Positions 8,121 to 16,231 of a DNA stretch of 20,301 bases are shown here, piece after piece. Source of the DNA: an uncultured Bacilli bacterium (GTDB taxonomy: Bacteria; Bacillota_I; Bacilli_A; RF39; UBA660); contig CAKOWF010000016.1 in the NCBI GenBank assembly GCA_934122215.1, positions 1 to 20,301 on the forward strand, read 5' to 3'. How positions within the stretch are numbered: position 1 is the stretch's first letter; each line of letters opens with the position of its first letter. The position numbers were made by a program, and so were the translations under genes. Under the pieces are notes generated by a model that was given only the letters and a program-made list of their open reading frames with translations, was not told the DNA's origin and ran no database searches.

Positions 8121-8145
8121 TTATATAGAATAGGAATGTGATTTT

Positions 8146-10158
8146 ATGAAAAATAAGGGTTATGCCATATCAGCAATTATTTATCCGTTGTTATTAGTTT
8201 GTTTAGCTTTAATACTATCAATTATATATAATTTAAGTGGTAAATATGAATTATTAAGCAATATTAAAAAAAATCTTTTTGCAGAAGAGGAATCTATTAG
8301 TTATCCTGCTGTAATTGGTGATATTACATATGATGCAACTATAAATGAAACTTCTTATGCTGCTATATTGGGTGAGACTACAGTTGATGCGACTGCTAGT
8401 ACATCAACATATGACGCAAAAGGAACTAATCATAATCAAACATGTAATAGAGGATTAACTATTAATTCAAAAGCATATGTTAGTGCTCAGGGAGTTCAAT
8501 TATATAATTGTTCATGTTCAGCAGGACATAGTCATATAGGAAATAGTGTTTATTGTGGTGGAGGATGTGATACGGTTACAGGAACAACAACAACTTATTC
8601 ATGTCCAAATGGAGGAACATTAAGTGGAAAAAAATGTATTGTAACTACATATAATTGTCCAAATGGAGGAACATTAAATGGAACAACATGTAAAACTCAA
8701 GGATATACATGTCCAAATGGAGGAACATTGGATGGAACAACGTGTAAAACTCAAGAATATACATGTCCAAATGGAGGAACATTAAATGGAACATCATGTG
8801 TAAAACAAGGCTATACATGTCCAAACGGAGGAACATTAAATGGAACAACATGTATATTAAAAAATCAAACATTTAAAGATGCAATACTTTCTAATAATTC
8901 ATTAATTCAAAAAGAACCAACTCTAACTGCAACAAGTAGTGAATCTGGTGATGAAAGTGGATTATATTATTCAACAGATACAAATAGTGGTAATCCTACA
9001 TATTATTTTAGAGGAAACGTAAATAATTATGTTAGTTTTGCTGGTTATACTTGGAGAATAATTAGAATAAATGAAGATGGAACAATAAGAATGATTATGA
9101 CAGAAGGTATTAATAATAATACTGGTTATGCATATGTTAATGAAAATGCTGATAACTACTTAGCTTCATATTATACAAATAGTGATGCTAAAAAAGAATT
9201 AGAAAGTTGGTATAATAACAAATTAATTAATTATGATGCTTATATTTCACAAGAAGAATATTGTGAAGCAGCTAGAGTAAGAAATGATACATCTCATGCT
9301 GAAAAGTTAAACAATGTAACTTTGAGCCTTATTGGTTCATATAATCCAACATTTAAATGTGAAAATGATGCTAATAATTATGGAATAGTAAAATCTAAAA
9401 TAGGATTAATAACAGCAGATGAGGTAATATATGCAGGAGGATATGCAGACAAAATTAACTTGGATTATTATCTAAATATGTCTACAACAAAACATATATT
9501 AACAATGAGTCCAGTGGGACTTAGAACATCATCAAATATATACGATATTTGGTTTGTTAGAAACTGGAATATATTGTATAGTGGTTGGAGCAATCAAAAT
9601 GGCTTTTTGTCAGCAACTTTATCAAATGATAAAAGTACATATTATATATCATCATTAGTTCCAGTCATAAATATTTATTCAACACTTAAAGTATCAGGAA
9701 CAGGTACAAAAGAAAATCCATATACTATTGTCGAAAATACTAAAAATAATTATTTAGTTTCAAATAAAGATAGTAAAGTATTAACGTTTACAGAAACATC
9801 TGGAAGTACTAGAGATTTTTATAAATCAACAAATGAATCATCATTAGCAGGTATTTGTACAATTTATTTTGATAATATAAAAAGTACTGCATATGGTCCA
9901 TTATTTGTAAGTACAACAGAAACAGGAACAAACTATTATACAAGTAATGCATCATTAGGTACTGTAAAAGGTAATTATAGTTTTAAATATAAAGGTATAA
10001 ATTGGTATGTATCTGCAGGATCATTTTGGTATAAAAATAGTGATGCTAGTGTAACTTATACAACTTTAAATGATATCAACAAGTTAAAAAATATTACTCA
10101 ATTTAGTTCAGAAATAGATTGTGCTAAAGCAATTATAGATTTAGCAAACAAAAATTAA
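8146..10158 (+). CDS. Anchored modular surface protein with cysteine-rich repeats
   Basis: This 670-residue protein has an N-terminal MKNKGYAIS start and one hydrophobic helix (about 8-29), like pilin-type or uncleaved anchors, but without the Glu at position 5 of true type IV prepilins. Next come a DATINETS-type segment (about 53-95), a cysteine-rich stretch (100-141), and five 18-residue repeats (151-240), each CPNGGTLxGTxC-like with two cysteines ten residues apart. A large C-terminal part (241-670) includes GLYYSTD, YYFRGNVNNYV, W303-RIIRINEDGT and DIWFVRN. I recall similar domains in uncultured Firmicutes surface proteins but cannot name a family. It is predicted to be extracellular with possible disulfides, and no LPXTG motif is seen. 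It is transcribed alone, between two terminators. The DATINETS, Cys-rich and repeat modules recur in the protein at 16232. Role in adhesion is inferred. Confidence 0.8.
   Translation: MKNKGYAISAIIYPLLLVCLALILSIIYNLSGKYELLSNIKKNLFAEEESISYPAVIGDITYDATINETSYAAILGETTVDATASTSTYDAKGTNHNQTCNRGLTINSKAYVSAQGVQLYNCSCSAGHSHIGNSVYCGGGCDTVTGTTTTYSCPNGGTLSGKKCIVTTYNCPNGGTLNGTTCKTQGYTCPNGGTLDGTTCKTQEYTCPNGGTLNGTSCVKQGYTCPNGGTLNGTTCILKNQTFKDAILSNNSLIQKEPTLTATSSESGDESGLYYSTDTNSGNPTYYFRGNVNNYVSFAGYTWRIIRINEDGTIRMIMTEGINNNTGYAYVNENADNYLASYYTNSDAKKELESWYNNKLINYDAYISQEEYCEAARVRNDTSHAEKLNNVTLSLIGSYNPTFKCENDANNYGIVKSKIGLITADEVIYAGGYADKINLDYYLNMSTTKHILTMSPVGLRTSSNIYDIWFVRNWNILYSGWSNQNGFLSATLSNDKSTYYISSLVPVINIYSTLKVSGTGTKENPYTIVENTKNNYLVSNKDSKVLTFTETSGSTRDFYKSTNESSLAGICTIYFDNIKSTAYGPLFVSTTETGTNYYTSNASLGTVKGNYSFKYKGINWYVSAGSFWYKNSDASVTYTTLNDINKLKNITQFSSEIDCAKAIIDLANKN
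8596..8865 (+). repeat. Five tandem 54-bp in-frame repeats
   Basis: Five copies of a 54-base unit encode the pattern Y-x-C-P-N-G-G-T-L-x-G-x-x-C plus four variable residues. The CPNGGTL core is identical in all copies and nearly identical at DNA level. The link residues vary (KTQG, KTQE, VKQG, IVTT, ILKN). A minus-strand open frame at 8645-8872 is only the shadow of this repeat. Copy number may vary by slippage or recombination. Confidence 0.93.
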
Positions 10159-10181
10159 AGTTATTTAAAATAACTTTTTTT
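10157..10181 (+). terminator. Terminator of the surface-protein gene
   Basis: A nine-base-pair stem AAAGTTATT (10157-10165) / AATAACTTT (10169-10177) with a three-base loop ends in a T-run (10175-10181). It starts inside the stop codon TAA (10156-10158). No promoter is nested here. The following bases, to about 10270, are AT-rich with nothing else recognisable. Confidence 0.82.
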
Positions 10182-10273
10182 ATATACTAAATATAAATAA
10201 ATTATATAAATTTAGAATTATAACAACTTTATTTGAAATTTCTTTTTAAATAATTTAATTGTAAAACATAATG

Positions 10274-10282
10274 TGATATAAT
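10274..10282 (+). promoter_or_regulatory. Extended -10 promoter of the rel operon
   Basis: TGA plus TATAAT (10277-10282) gives a full extended -10; the best -35 at 17 bases (TTTAAT, 10254-10259) is weak. Transcription would start near 10289, about 20 bases before ATG 10309. Confidence 0.6.
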
Positions 10283-10308
10283 AATTCATATAAAAGAGTG
10301 TGATAATT

Positions 10309-12468
10309 ATGTCTAAAAAAAATCTATTATTAACTTATGAAGAGTTAGAAGAAAAAATAAAAGAATATATAACAGATCCTAAAGAATTAGAAGTTATAAG
10401 AAATGCATATTTGTTTGCTAACGAAAAACATTTTGGTGTAAAAAGACTAACAGGTGAAGACTACATAAATCATCCATTAAATGTTGCTTATATACTAACT
10501 AGTATGAATGCTGATTATTCTACATTAGCAGCAGCTTTATTACATGATGTAATAGAAGATACAGATGTAACAAGAGAAGAGATAGAAAAATTATTTAGTA
10601 GTGAAATCGCTTTACTAGTAGATGGTGTAACAAAAATTAATAAAATAAACTTTGAAACAACTAATGCTGCAGTAATAGCTAATCAAAGAAAAATACTAGT
10701 TGGTTTATGTGAAGATGTTAGAGTAATATTCATTAAATTAGCAGATAGACTTCATAATATGAGAACATTATGGGTTCATTCAGAAAAAAAGCAAAAAGAA
10801 ACTGCTTTAGAAACTTTAGAAATTTTAACTCCTATAGCACATAGATTAGGTATGAATAAAATAAAAAGTGAATTAGAAGATTTGTCACTTAGATATTTAA
10901 AACCAGATGTATATTTTGATATAGTTGAAAAATTAAATCAAACAAAAGCAGAAAGAGATGATGCTGTATTACAAATGGAAAAAAATGTAAGTGAAATATT
11001 AAATAATAATGGAATAATACACAAAATAAAAGGTAGATCAAAAAGTATTTACAGTATTTATAAAAAACTAGATAAAGGTAAAAAATTTGATGATATATAT
11101 GATCTATTAGCTTTAAGAGTATTTGTTGATACAAAAGAAGAATGTTATAGAGCACTAGGTTTAATCCATTCAAAATATCATCCAATTCCACATAGATTTA
11201 AAGATTATATAGCTATGCCTAAAACAAATATGTATCAATCACTTCATACAACTGTTTTTGGATATGATGGATATTTATATGAAATACAAATAAGAACATA
11301 TGAAATGGATGAAATAGCTGAACGTGGTATTGCTTCACATTGGTCATACAAAGAAGGTACAAGTGGTAATGTCCAAAATAATATGGAACAAAAACTACAA
11401 TTCTTTAGATCAATAATAGAATTAAATCAAGAAGAAGTATCAGATGAAGAATATATAAAAAATGTAACAAATGATGTATTTAATGACACTATATATGTAT
11501 ATACTCCAAAAGGTGATGTAATTGAATTACCTAATGGTTCAACCCCAATAGATTTTGCTTATAGGGTTCATTCTAAAGTAGGAGATTCAATGGTAGGAGC
11601 TATAGTAAACAATAATATAGTTCCACTAGATTATAAACTACATGATAATGATATTATTAAAATAAATACAAATAAAAATTCATCACCTAGTTATGAATGG
11701 ATTAATATAGCCTATACAGCAGGAGCTAAAAATAAAATAAGATCATACTTTAAAAAAATTGATAAAGAAGAATATTTAAAAAATGGTGAAGAAATCCTAA
11801 ACAAAGAATTAAAAAGAAGAAAAATAAGTAATAATGAATTTTTCACAGATGAAAATATTAATAAAATATTAAATGAAACAAAATTATCAAATTTAGAAGA
11901 AATTTATATTAATGTTGGAAATAATAAATATGCTCCAAATTATATAATAAATATAATTACAGAAGAAAATGAAACAAAAGAAGAATTAATATTAAAAAAA
12001 GTAACTAATAATGAAGAAATTATAACTAATGTTAAAAATGATATTATAGTTGGAAATATTGATGATATAAAAATTAATGTATCATCATGTTGTAAACCAA
12101 TACCAGGTGATGAAATAATAGGATATATTACTAAAGGATATGGTATTAATGTACATAGAAAATCATGTCCAAATATAGAAGATTTAAGTGAAAGAATAAT
12201 TGATGTAAAATGGAATAATATTATTAATAAAAAGTATCCAACAGGAATAATTATAAGAAGTTTAAAAAATGATGATTTATTATTAAATGTAATATCTAAA
12301 ACACAGAATAATAAAATACTAGTACAAAAAGTTAATACATTAAATGAAGGCGACCAAATAGTTCTAAGTATGACTGTTTTAGTTGATAATAAAGAATTAT
12401 TAAACAAATTTATGAATGAAATAAGAAGTATTAAAAATATTTTAAGTGTTGAAAGGATTATTAAATGA
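10309..12468 (+). CDS. relA: Bifunctional (p)ppGpp synthetase/hydrolase Rel
   Basis: Rel makes and degrades the alarmones ppGpp and pppGpp on and off the ribosome. The 719-residue protein has the full long-RSH layout. The HD hydrolase domain shows H55, H79-D80 in HDVIEDT, and D146 in LADRLHNMRT. The synthetase domain shows R243-SKSIYSIYKK, YDLLALRVFVD and NMYQSLHTTV. A TGS domain lies at about 389-450, followed by a helical region, a zinc-finger-like C594-C595...H616...C620 and a C-terminal ACT domain (about 640-719). RFKD at 296-299 is the motif of bifunctional enzymes rather than synthetase-only RelA (EXDD), and the HD residues are intact. An in-frame GTG at 10300 lies within the leader sequence, so ATG 10309 is preferred; its ribosome binding site (GAGTGTGAT) is weak. 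The stop TGA overlaps dtd by four bases. Confidence 0.96.
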   Translation: MSKKNLLLTYEELEEKIKEYITDPKELEVIRNAYLFANEKHFGVKRLTGEDYINHPLNVAYILTSMNADYSTLAAALLHDVIEDTDVTREEIEKLFSSEIALLVDGVTKINKINFETTNAAVIANQRKILVGLCEDVRVIFIKLADRLHNMRTLWVHSEKKQKETALETLEILTPIAHRLGMNKIKSELEDLSLRYLKPDVYFDIVEKLNQTKAERDDAVLQMEKNVSEILNNNGIIHKIKGRSKSIYSIYKKLDKGKKFDDIYDLLALRVFVDTKEECYRALGLIHSKYHPIPHRFKDYIAMPKTNMYQSLHTTVFGYDGYLYEIQIRTYEMDEIAERGIASHWSYKEGTSGNVQNNMEQKLQFFRSIIELNQEEVSDEEYIKNVTNDVFNDTIYVYTPKGDVIELPNGSTPIDFAYRVHSKVGDSMVGAIVNNNIVPLDYKLHDNDIIKINTNKNSSPSYEWINIAYTAGAKNKIRSYFKKIDKEEYLKNGEEILNKELKRRKISNNEFFTDENINKILNETKLSNLEEIYINVGNNKYAPNYIINIITEENETKEELILKKVTNNEEIITNVKNDIIVGNIDDIKINVSSCCKPIPGDEIIGYITKGYGINVHRKSCPNIEDLSERIIDVKWNNIINKKYPTGIIIRSLKNDDLLLNVISKTQNNKILVQKVNTLNEGDQIVLSMTVLVDNKELLNKFMNEIRSIKNILSVERIIK

Positions 12469-12908
12469 GAGTAATAGTTCAAAGAAGTCTTAATTCAAGT
12501 GTAAGTGTTGATAATAAAATAGTTGGATCTATTAATAGTGGATTAGTATTATTAGTAGGATTTACACATTATGATACAATAGAAGATATCAATTATTGTG
12601 TCAATAAAATTATTAATTTAAGAATATTTAATGATGAAAATGGTAATATGAATAAATCACTAAAAGAAGTAAATGGAGAAATATTAAGCATTTCACAATT
12701 TACTTTATATGGCGATATAAAAAAAGGTAATAGGCCATCATTTATAGATGCAATGAAATTTGATGAAGCAGCAACTATGTATGATTTATTAAATAAAGAA
12801 TTGAGTAAATACTGTAAAGTAGAAACTGGTATTTTTGGTGCAGATATGAAAGTTAGTATTTTAAATGATGGACCTGTTACAATATTAATAGAAAGTGTGA
12901 AAAAATGA
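12465..12908 (+). CDS. dtd: D-aminoacyl-tRNA deacylase
   Basis: DTD removes D-amino acids (and glycine mischarged on tRNA-Ala) from tRNA in the cytoplasm, acting as a chiral proofreader. The 147-residue protein matches family length. It has MRVIVQRS at the N-terminus, the SQFTLYGD motif (S77-Q78-F79-T80) and the Gly-cisPro motif G136-P137 followed by VT (NDGPVTI) at the other side of the active site. Its ATG overlaps the rel TGA (ATGA), and it overlaps the next gene the same way, so all three are translationally coupled. The rel-dtd pair is a standard Firmicutes arrangement. Confidence 0.96.
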   Translation: MRVIVQRSLNSSVSVDNKIVGSINSGLVLLVGFTHYDTIEDINYCVNKIINLRIFNDENGNMNKSLKEVNGEILSISQFTLYGDIKKGNRPSFIDAMKFDEAATMYDLLNKELSKYCKVETGIFGADMKVSILNDGPVTILIESVKK

Positions 12909-13963
12909 TTAAAAATAAATTAGATTATAAATTATTAAATACAGCTATTATAATGGTTATAATATTTTTGCTATATCAAACTGGTAATTTATGGCTTGGT
13001 ATATTAGGAAAAATTTGGGATATTATATTACCGTTTTTCTTAGCCTTTATTATTGCTTATGCTTTATATCCAGTACTTACATATCTAGAAGGAAAAAAGA
13101 TTCCTAAATGGTTATCCCTTACGATAATAGTTATATTATTAGTTTTAATAGTTGTCTTAATGGGAGTTGTAATAGTACCAGCAATTTTTAAAGAATTACC
13201 AAGTCTATTTAATTCAATTATTTCTTTTGTTAAAGAAATTTCAACAAAATTTAAGTTAGACTCATCTAGTATACAAACAACTCTTCAAACAAGTTTTAAT
13301 GGCATTATTACTTCTATGGGAAAATATGTATCAGATGGAGCTCTTAATATGATAGGCTTATCTTTAAGTTTATTAACAAAATTTTTTATAGCCTTCGCTG
13401 CTAGTATGTATTTACTAGTTGATATGGGTAAAATTAGATCAGTTGTAAAAAATTATTTAAAAAGAAATTCAAAAAAAATGTATGGATATGTTTTAACTTT
13501 AGACAAAGAAATGAAACAATATTTAAATGGTTTTATGAGAATCGTTATAATAGCATTCTTTGAATATACAATAGCTTATACTATTATAGGTCATCCTAGT
13601 GCTATACTATTAGGGGTACTTGCTATGATAGCCAATCTAATACCATATTTTGGTGGAATGGTTACAAATACAATAGCAGCTATTACAGCATTTGTAATAT
13701 CACCATCATTGTTTATAAGAACAGTAATTACTTTTATGATTTTATCAGGAATTGATGGATATGTTATAAATCCATATGTATATGGAAAGACTAATAAAGT
13801 TCATCCTTTAGTAGTTATATTATCAGTATTTGCTGGAGGAATATTATTTGGTACACTAGGAATTTTACTTGCTTTACCTCTAGCAATTGTAATAATAGCT
13901 ACTATTAAATACTTTGAACCAGAAGTAAAAAATACAATAGAAGATATAAAAGAAAAAATATAA
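12905..13963 (+). CDS. AI-2E family (UPF0118/PerM-like) transporter
   Basis: This 352-residue polytopic membrane protein has an N-terminal helix pair (about 10-60), a hydrophobic helix near 65-90, a soluble amphipathic region (about 95-140), and a C-terminal cluster of helices. The family-typical tail has HPLVVILSVFAGGILFGTLG followed by ALPLAIV. Members include exporters assigned to autoinducer-2, Na+/H+ antiporters and others, so the substrate here cannot be read from sequence. ATGA overlap with dtd makes it the third coupled gene of the rel operon. A strong terminator starts inside its stop codon. Confidence 0.88.
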   Translation: MIKNKLDYKLLNTAIIMVIIFLLYQTGNLWLGILGKIWDIILPFFLAFIIAYALYPVLTYLEGKKIPKWLSLTIIVILLVLIVVLMGVVIVPAIFKELPSLFNSIISFVKEISTKFKLDSSSIQTTLQTSFNGIITSMGKYVSDGALNMIGLSLSLLTKFFIAFAASMYLLVDMGKIRSVVKNYLKRNSKKMYGYVLTLDKEMKQYLNGFMRIVIIAFFEYTIAYTIIGHPSAILLGVLAMIANLIPYFGGMVTNTIAAITAFVISPSLFIRTVITFMILSGIDGYVINPYVYGKTNKVHPLVVILSVFAGGILFGTLGILLALPLAIVIIATIKYFEPEVKNTIEDIKEKI

Positions 13964-13991
13964 AGATACTTGAGAAAAGTATCTTTTTCTT
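13962..13991 (+). terminator. Terminator of the rel operon, overlapping the priA promoter
   Basis: A ten-base-pair stem AAAGATACTT (13962-13971) / AAGTATCTTT (13977-13986) with a GAGAA loop is followed by a T-rich tract (TTTTTCTT). The 5' arm overlaps the stop TAA (13961-13963). TTGAGA (13970-13975), the -35 of priA, sits at the top of the stem and loop. Confidence 0.86.
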
Positions 13992-13998
13992 ATATAAT
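13970..13998 (+). promoter_or_regulatory. SigA-type promoter of priA, nested in the terminator
   Basis: TTGAGA (13970-13975), a 17-base spacer and TATAAT (13993-13998) form the promoter. The spacer is the terminator's 3' arm and U-tract. Transcription would start near 14005, at the AGGTGAT ribosome binding site, so the leader is about ten bases. Confidence 0.74.
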
Positions 13999-14014
13999 TT
14001 ATATAGGTGATAAT

Positions 14015-16177
14015 ATGTATGCAGATGTACTTGTTGAGTTAAAAGCAAAGGGAATTGATCAGACTTTTACATATAAAATACCTGATAGTATTAAAAATAC
14101 CATTAAAGTTGGTGTAAGAGTTCAAGTCCCATTTGGAAAACAAATATTAGAAGGATTTGTTTTAAAAATAAAAAATGATTATAATTTAGAATATGAGGTA
14201 AAAGAAATATTAAAACAAATAGATGAAAACCCAATTCTAAATGATGAATTATTAGAATTAGGTAAATACATGAGTAAAAAATATTTGTGTAATTTAATAA
14301 CATGTTATCAAACTATGTTGCCAAGTGCATTAAAAGCAAAAAATAATTTTGTAGTACCTAAAAAATATTTAACATATATAATTTTAAAGAAAGATACAAT
14401 AGGTAAAAATGAACAACAAAATAAGATATTAGAAATATTAAGAAAAAATAAAAAAGTATTAAAAACAGAATTAATAAATATATCTATTTCTAGTTTAAAT
14501 ACTTTAATTAAAAATGGATATTTAGAAGAAATAAAAGAAGAAACATATAGATTAAATGATAACATAGATATTGTAAAGAACAATATAAATTTAACTACTG
14601 ATCAAAAAAATGCTATAGAAAGAATAAATAATACACAAAATTTTAAAACATATTTATTGCATGGAGTAACAGGTAGTGGTAAAACAGAAGTATATTTAAA
14701 TACAATAGAAGAAGTAATAAAAAACAAAAAAGAAGCAATAGTTTTAGTTCCTGAAATATCACTAACTCCACAATTAGTAGAAACATTTAGAAAGAGATTT
14801 GGTAGTAAAATAGCTATATTACATAGCAATTTATCTATGGGTGAAAAATATGATGAGTGGAGAAAAATAGAAAGAAAAGAAGTAAGTGTAGTAATTGGAG
14901 CAAGAAGTGCTATATTCGCACCATTAACTAATTTAGGAATAATCATAATTGATGAAGAACATTCAAGTACTTATAAACAAGAAAATAATCCTAAATATAA
15001 TACTGTTGATATAGCTATTTATAGAGCTAAAAAGCATAATATTCCTCTTGTATTAGGAAGTGCGACTCCACTTGTAGAAAGTTATACAAGAGCAAAAACA
15101 GGAGTATATGAATTATTGACACTTAAAAATAAAATATCAAATGTTAATGTAAAAACATATCTAATTGATATGAAAGAAGAAATAAGAAATAATCATCCTG
15201 TATTATCTAGAATGTTAGAGGAAAATATAAAAGAAAAATTAAGTAAAAATGAACAAATTCTATTATTGTTAAATAGAAGGGGTTATACTACAGTATCAAC
15301 ATGTAAAAAGTGCGGATACACCCATAAATGCAAATACTGTGATATTCCACTTACATATCATAAATCAAGTAATACAATGAGGTGTCATTATTGCGGATAT
15401 GCAGAAAGAAAATTAATAGAATGTCCAGAATGTCATTCAAAAGACATAAATAGTTATGGAATGGGTACAGAAAAATTAGTAGAGTATATTGAAAATAAAT
15501 TTGAAAATGCAAAAGTAATAAGGATGGATAATGATACGACATCTAATAAAGGTAGTCATGAACAAATAATAAAAGATTTTGAAAATGGTAAATACAATAT
15601 TTTAATTGGTACACAAATGATTTCAAAAGGTTTAAATTTTAAAAATGTAAGTTTAGTAGGTGTTATAAGTGGTGATAGTTCACTTAATATTCCTGATTTT
15701 AGAAGTGGTGAAAGAACTTTTGATTTATTAAATCAAATAACTGGTAGAGCAGGTAGATTTGAACTTGAAGGAACTGTTATTATACAAGGATTTAACATAA
15801 ATCATTATAGTATTGTTAAAGCAGTAGAAAATGACTATGAAGGTTTTTATAACGAAGAATTAAATTTAAGAAAAATACTTAAGTATAGTCCTTTTTATAA
15901 CTTAAGTTTAATTAAAGTAAAAAATAATAATTATGAATTAGTAAGTATTGAAGCAAACAAGATAGCTAATTATCTAAGAAATCAAAAACATATAGATGTA
16001 TATATATTAGGTCCTGCTCCAGCAATGATACCAAAGATAAATAATGTATATGAACTTCAAATAATTATCAAGTATAAAAAAAGTAATGATATAGTTAAAG
16101 ATTTAGAATATATTAATAATTTATATAAAAAAAATAAGGTAAATGTAGATATAGACATAAATCCTTATTTAATATAA
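14015..16177 (+). CDS. priA: Primosomal replication restart helicase PriA
   Basis: PriA binds collapsed forks and D-loops and reloads the replicative helicase. The 720-residue protein has an N-terminal DNA-binding domain (VLVELKAKGIDQTFTY, VPFGKQILEGFV). Its superfamily 2 helicase core shows Walker A GVTGSGKT (217-224), the PriA-type DEEH box (313-316) and GSATP. Eight cysteines bind two zincs (C430, C433, C439, C442, C457, C460, C470, C473). Motifs V/VI appear as GTQMISKG and QITGRAGR. I chose ATG 14015 because AGGTGAT precedes it and the product starts with the usual MYADVLVE. An in-frame ATG at 13970 lies within the terminator and promoter and would not be on the transcript from this promoter. 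A weak AT-only hairpin follows the gene. Confidence 0.96.
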   Translation: MYADVLVELKAKGIDQTFTYKIPDSIKNTIKVGVRVQVPFGKQILEGFVLKIKNDYNLEYEVKEILKQIDENPILNDELLELGKYMSKKYLCNLITCYQTMLPSALKAKNNFVVPKKYLTYIILKKDTIGKNEQQNKILEILRKNKKVLKTELINISISSLNTLIKNGYLEEIKEETYRLNDNIDIVKNNINLTTDQKNAIERINNTQNFKTYLLHGVTGSGKTEVYLNTIEEVIKNKKEAIVLVPEISLTPQLVETFRKRFGSKIAILHSNLSMGEKYDEWRKIERKEVSVVIGARSAIFAPLTNLGIIIIDEEHSSTYKQENNPKYNTVDIAIYRAKKHNIPLVLGSATPLVESYTRAKTGVYELLTLKNKISNVNVKTYLIDMKEEIRNNHPVLSRMLEENIKEKLSKNEQILLLLNRRGYTTVSTCKKCGYTHKCKYCDIPLTYHKSSNTMRCHYCGYAERKLIECPECHSKDINSYGMGTEKLVEYIENKFENAKVIRMDNDTTSNKGSHEQIIKDFENGKYNILIGTQMISKGLNFKNVSLVGVISGDSSLNIPDFRSGERTFDLLNQITGRAGRFELEGTVIIQGFNINHYSIVKAVENDYEGFYNEELNLRKILKYSPFYNLSLIKVKNNNYELVSIEANKIANYLRNQKHIDVYILGPAPAMIPKINNVYELQIIIKYKKSNDIVKDLEYINNLYKKNKVNVDIDINPYLI

Positions 16178-16198
16178 ATATTGATATATATTTATATT
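16171..16198 (+). repeat. AT-only inverted repeat at the priA end
   Basis: AATATAAATA (16171-16180) and TATTTATATT (16189-16198) form a perfect ten-base inverted repeat around an eight-base loop. It spans the priA stop codon, and TTGATA, the -35 of the next gene, lies in the loop. No U-tract follows, so it is at best a weak terminator; it could be an operator or chance in AT-rich DNA. Confidence 0.6.
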
Positions 16199-16209
16199 AG
16201 TGTTAAAAT
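16181..16209 (+). promoter_or_regulatory. SigA-type promoter of the prepilin-like gene
   Basis: TTGATA (16181-16186), a 17-base spacer and TAAAAT (16204-16209), preceded by TGT, form an extended promoter. AGAGGTG at 16220-16226 is the ribosome binding site for ATG 16232. Confidence 0.75.
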
Positions 16210-16231
16210 GGTTATATAGTAGAGGTGAAAT

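Noticed and set aside
8596..8865. CRISPR-like array
   Set aside because: The repeats are contiguous, in frame, 54 bases long and lack unique spacers; they encode a protein repeat.
8645..8872. Minus-strand open frame over the repeat array
   Set aside because: It is an antisense shadow of the 54-base repeats with a low-complexity Met/Phe/Leu product, no ribosome binding site and no promoter.
8146..10158. Sortase (LPXTG) anchoring of the surface proteins
   Set aside because: No LPXTG-like motif with hydrophobic tail is present at the C-terminus of either large surface protein; anchoring is N-terminal.
10889..12482. Minus-strand open frames within rel (10889-11191 and 11940-12482)
   Set aside because: They lie opposite a strongly supported gene and encode hydrophobic low-complexity products that arise from AT-rich antisense reading.
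13970..14014. priA start at ATG 13970
   Set aside because: It falls inside the terminator hairpin and upstream of the -10 box; the AGGTGAT-preceded ATG at 14015 fits the family N-terminus.
14103..15542. Minus-strand open frames within priA
   Set aside because: Same reason: antisense of a complete helicase gene, no start signals, no recognisable protein.
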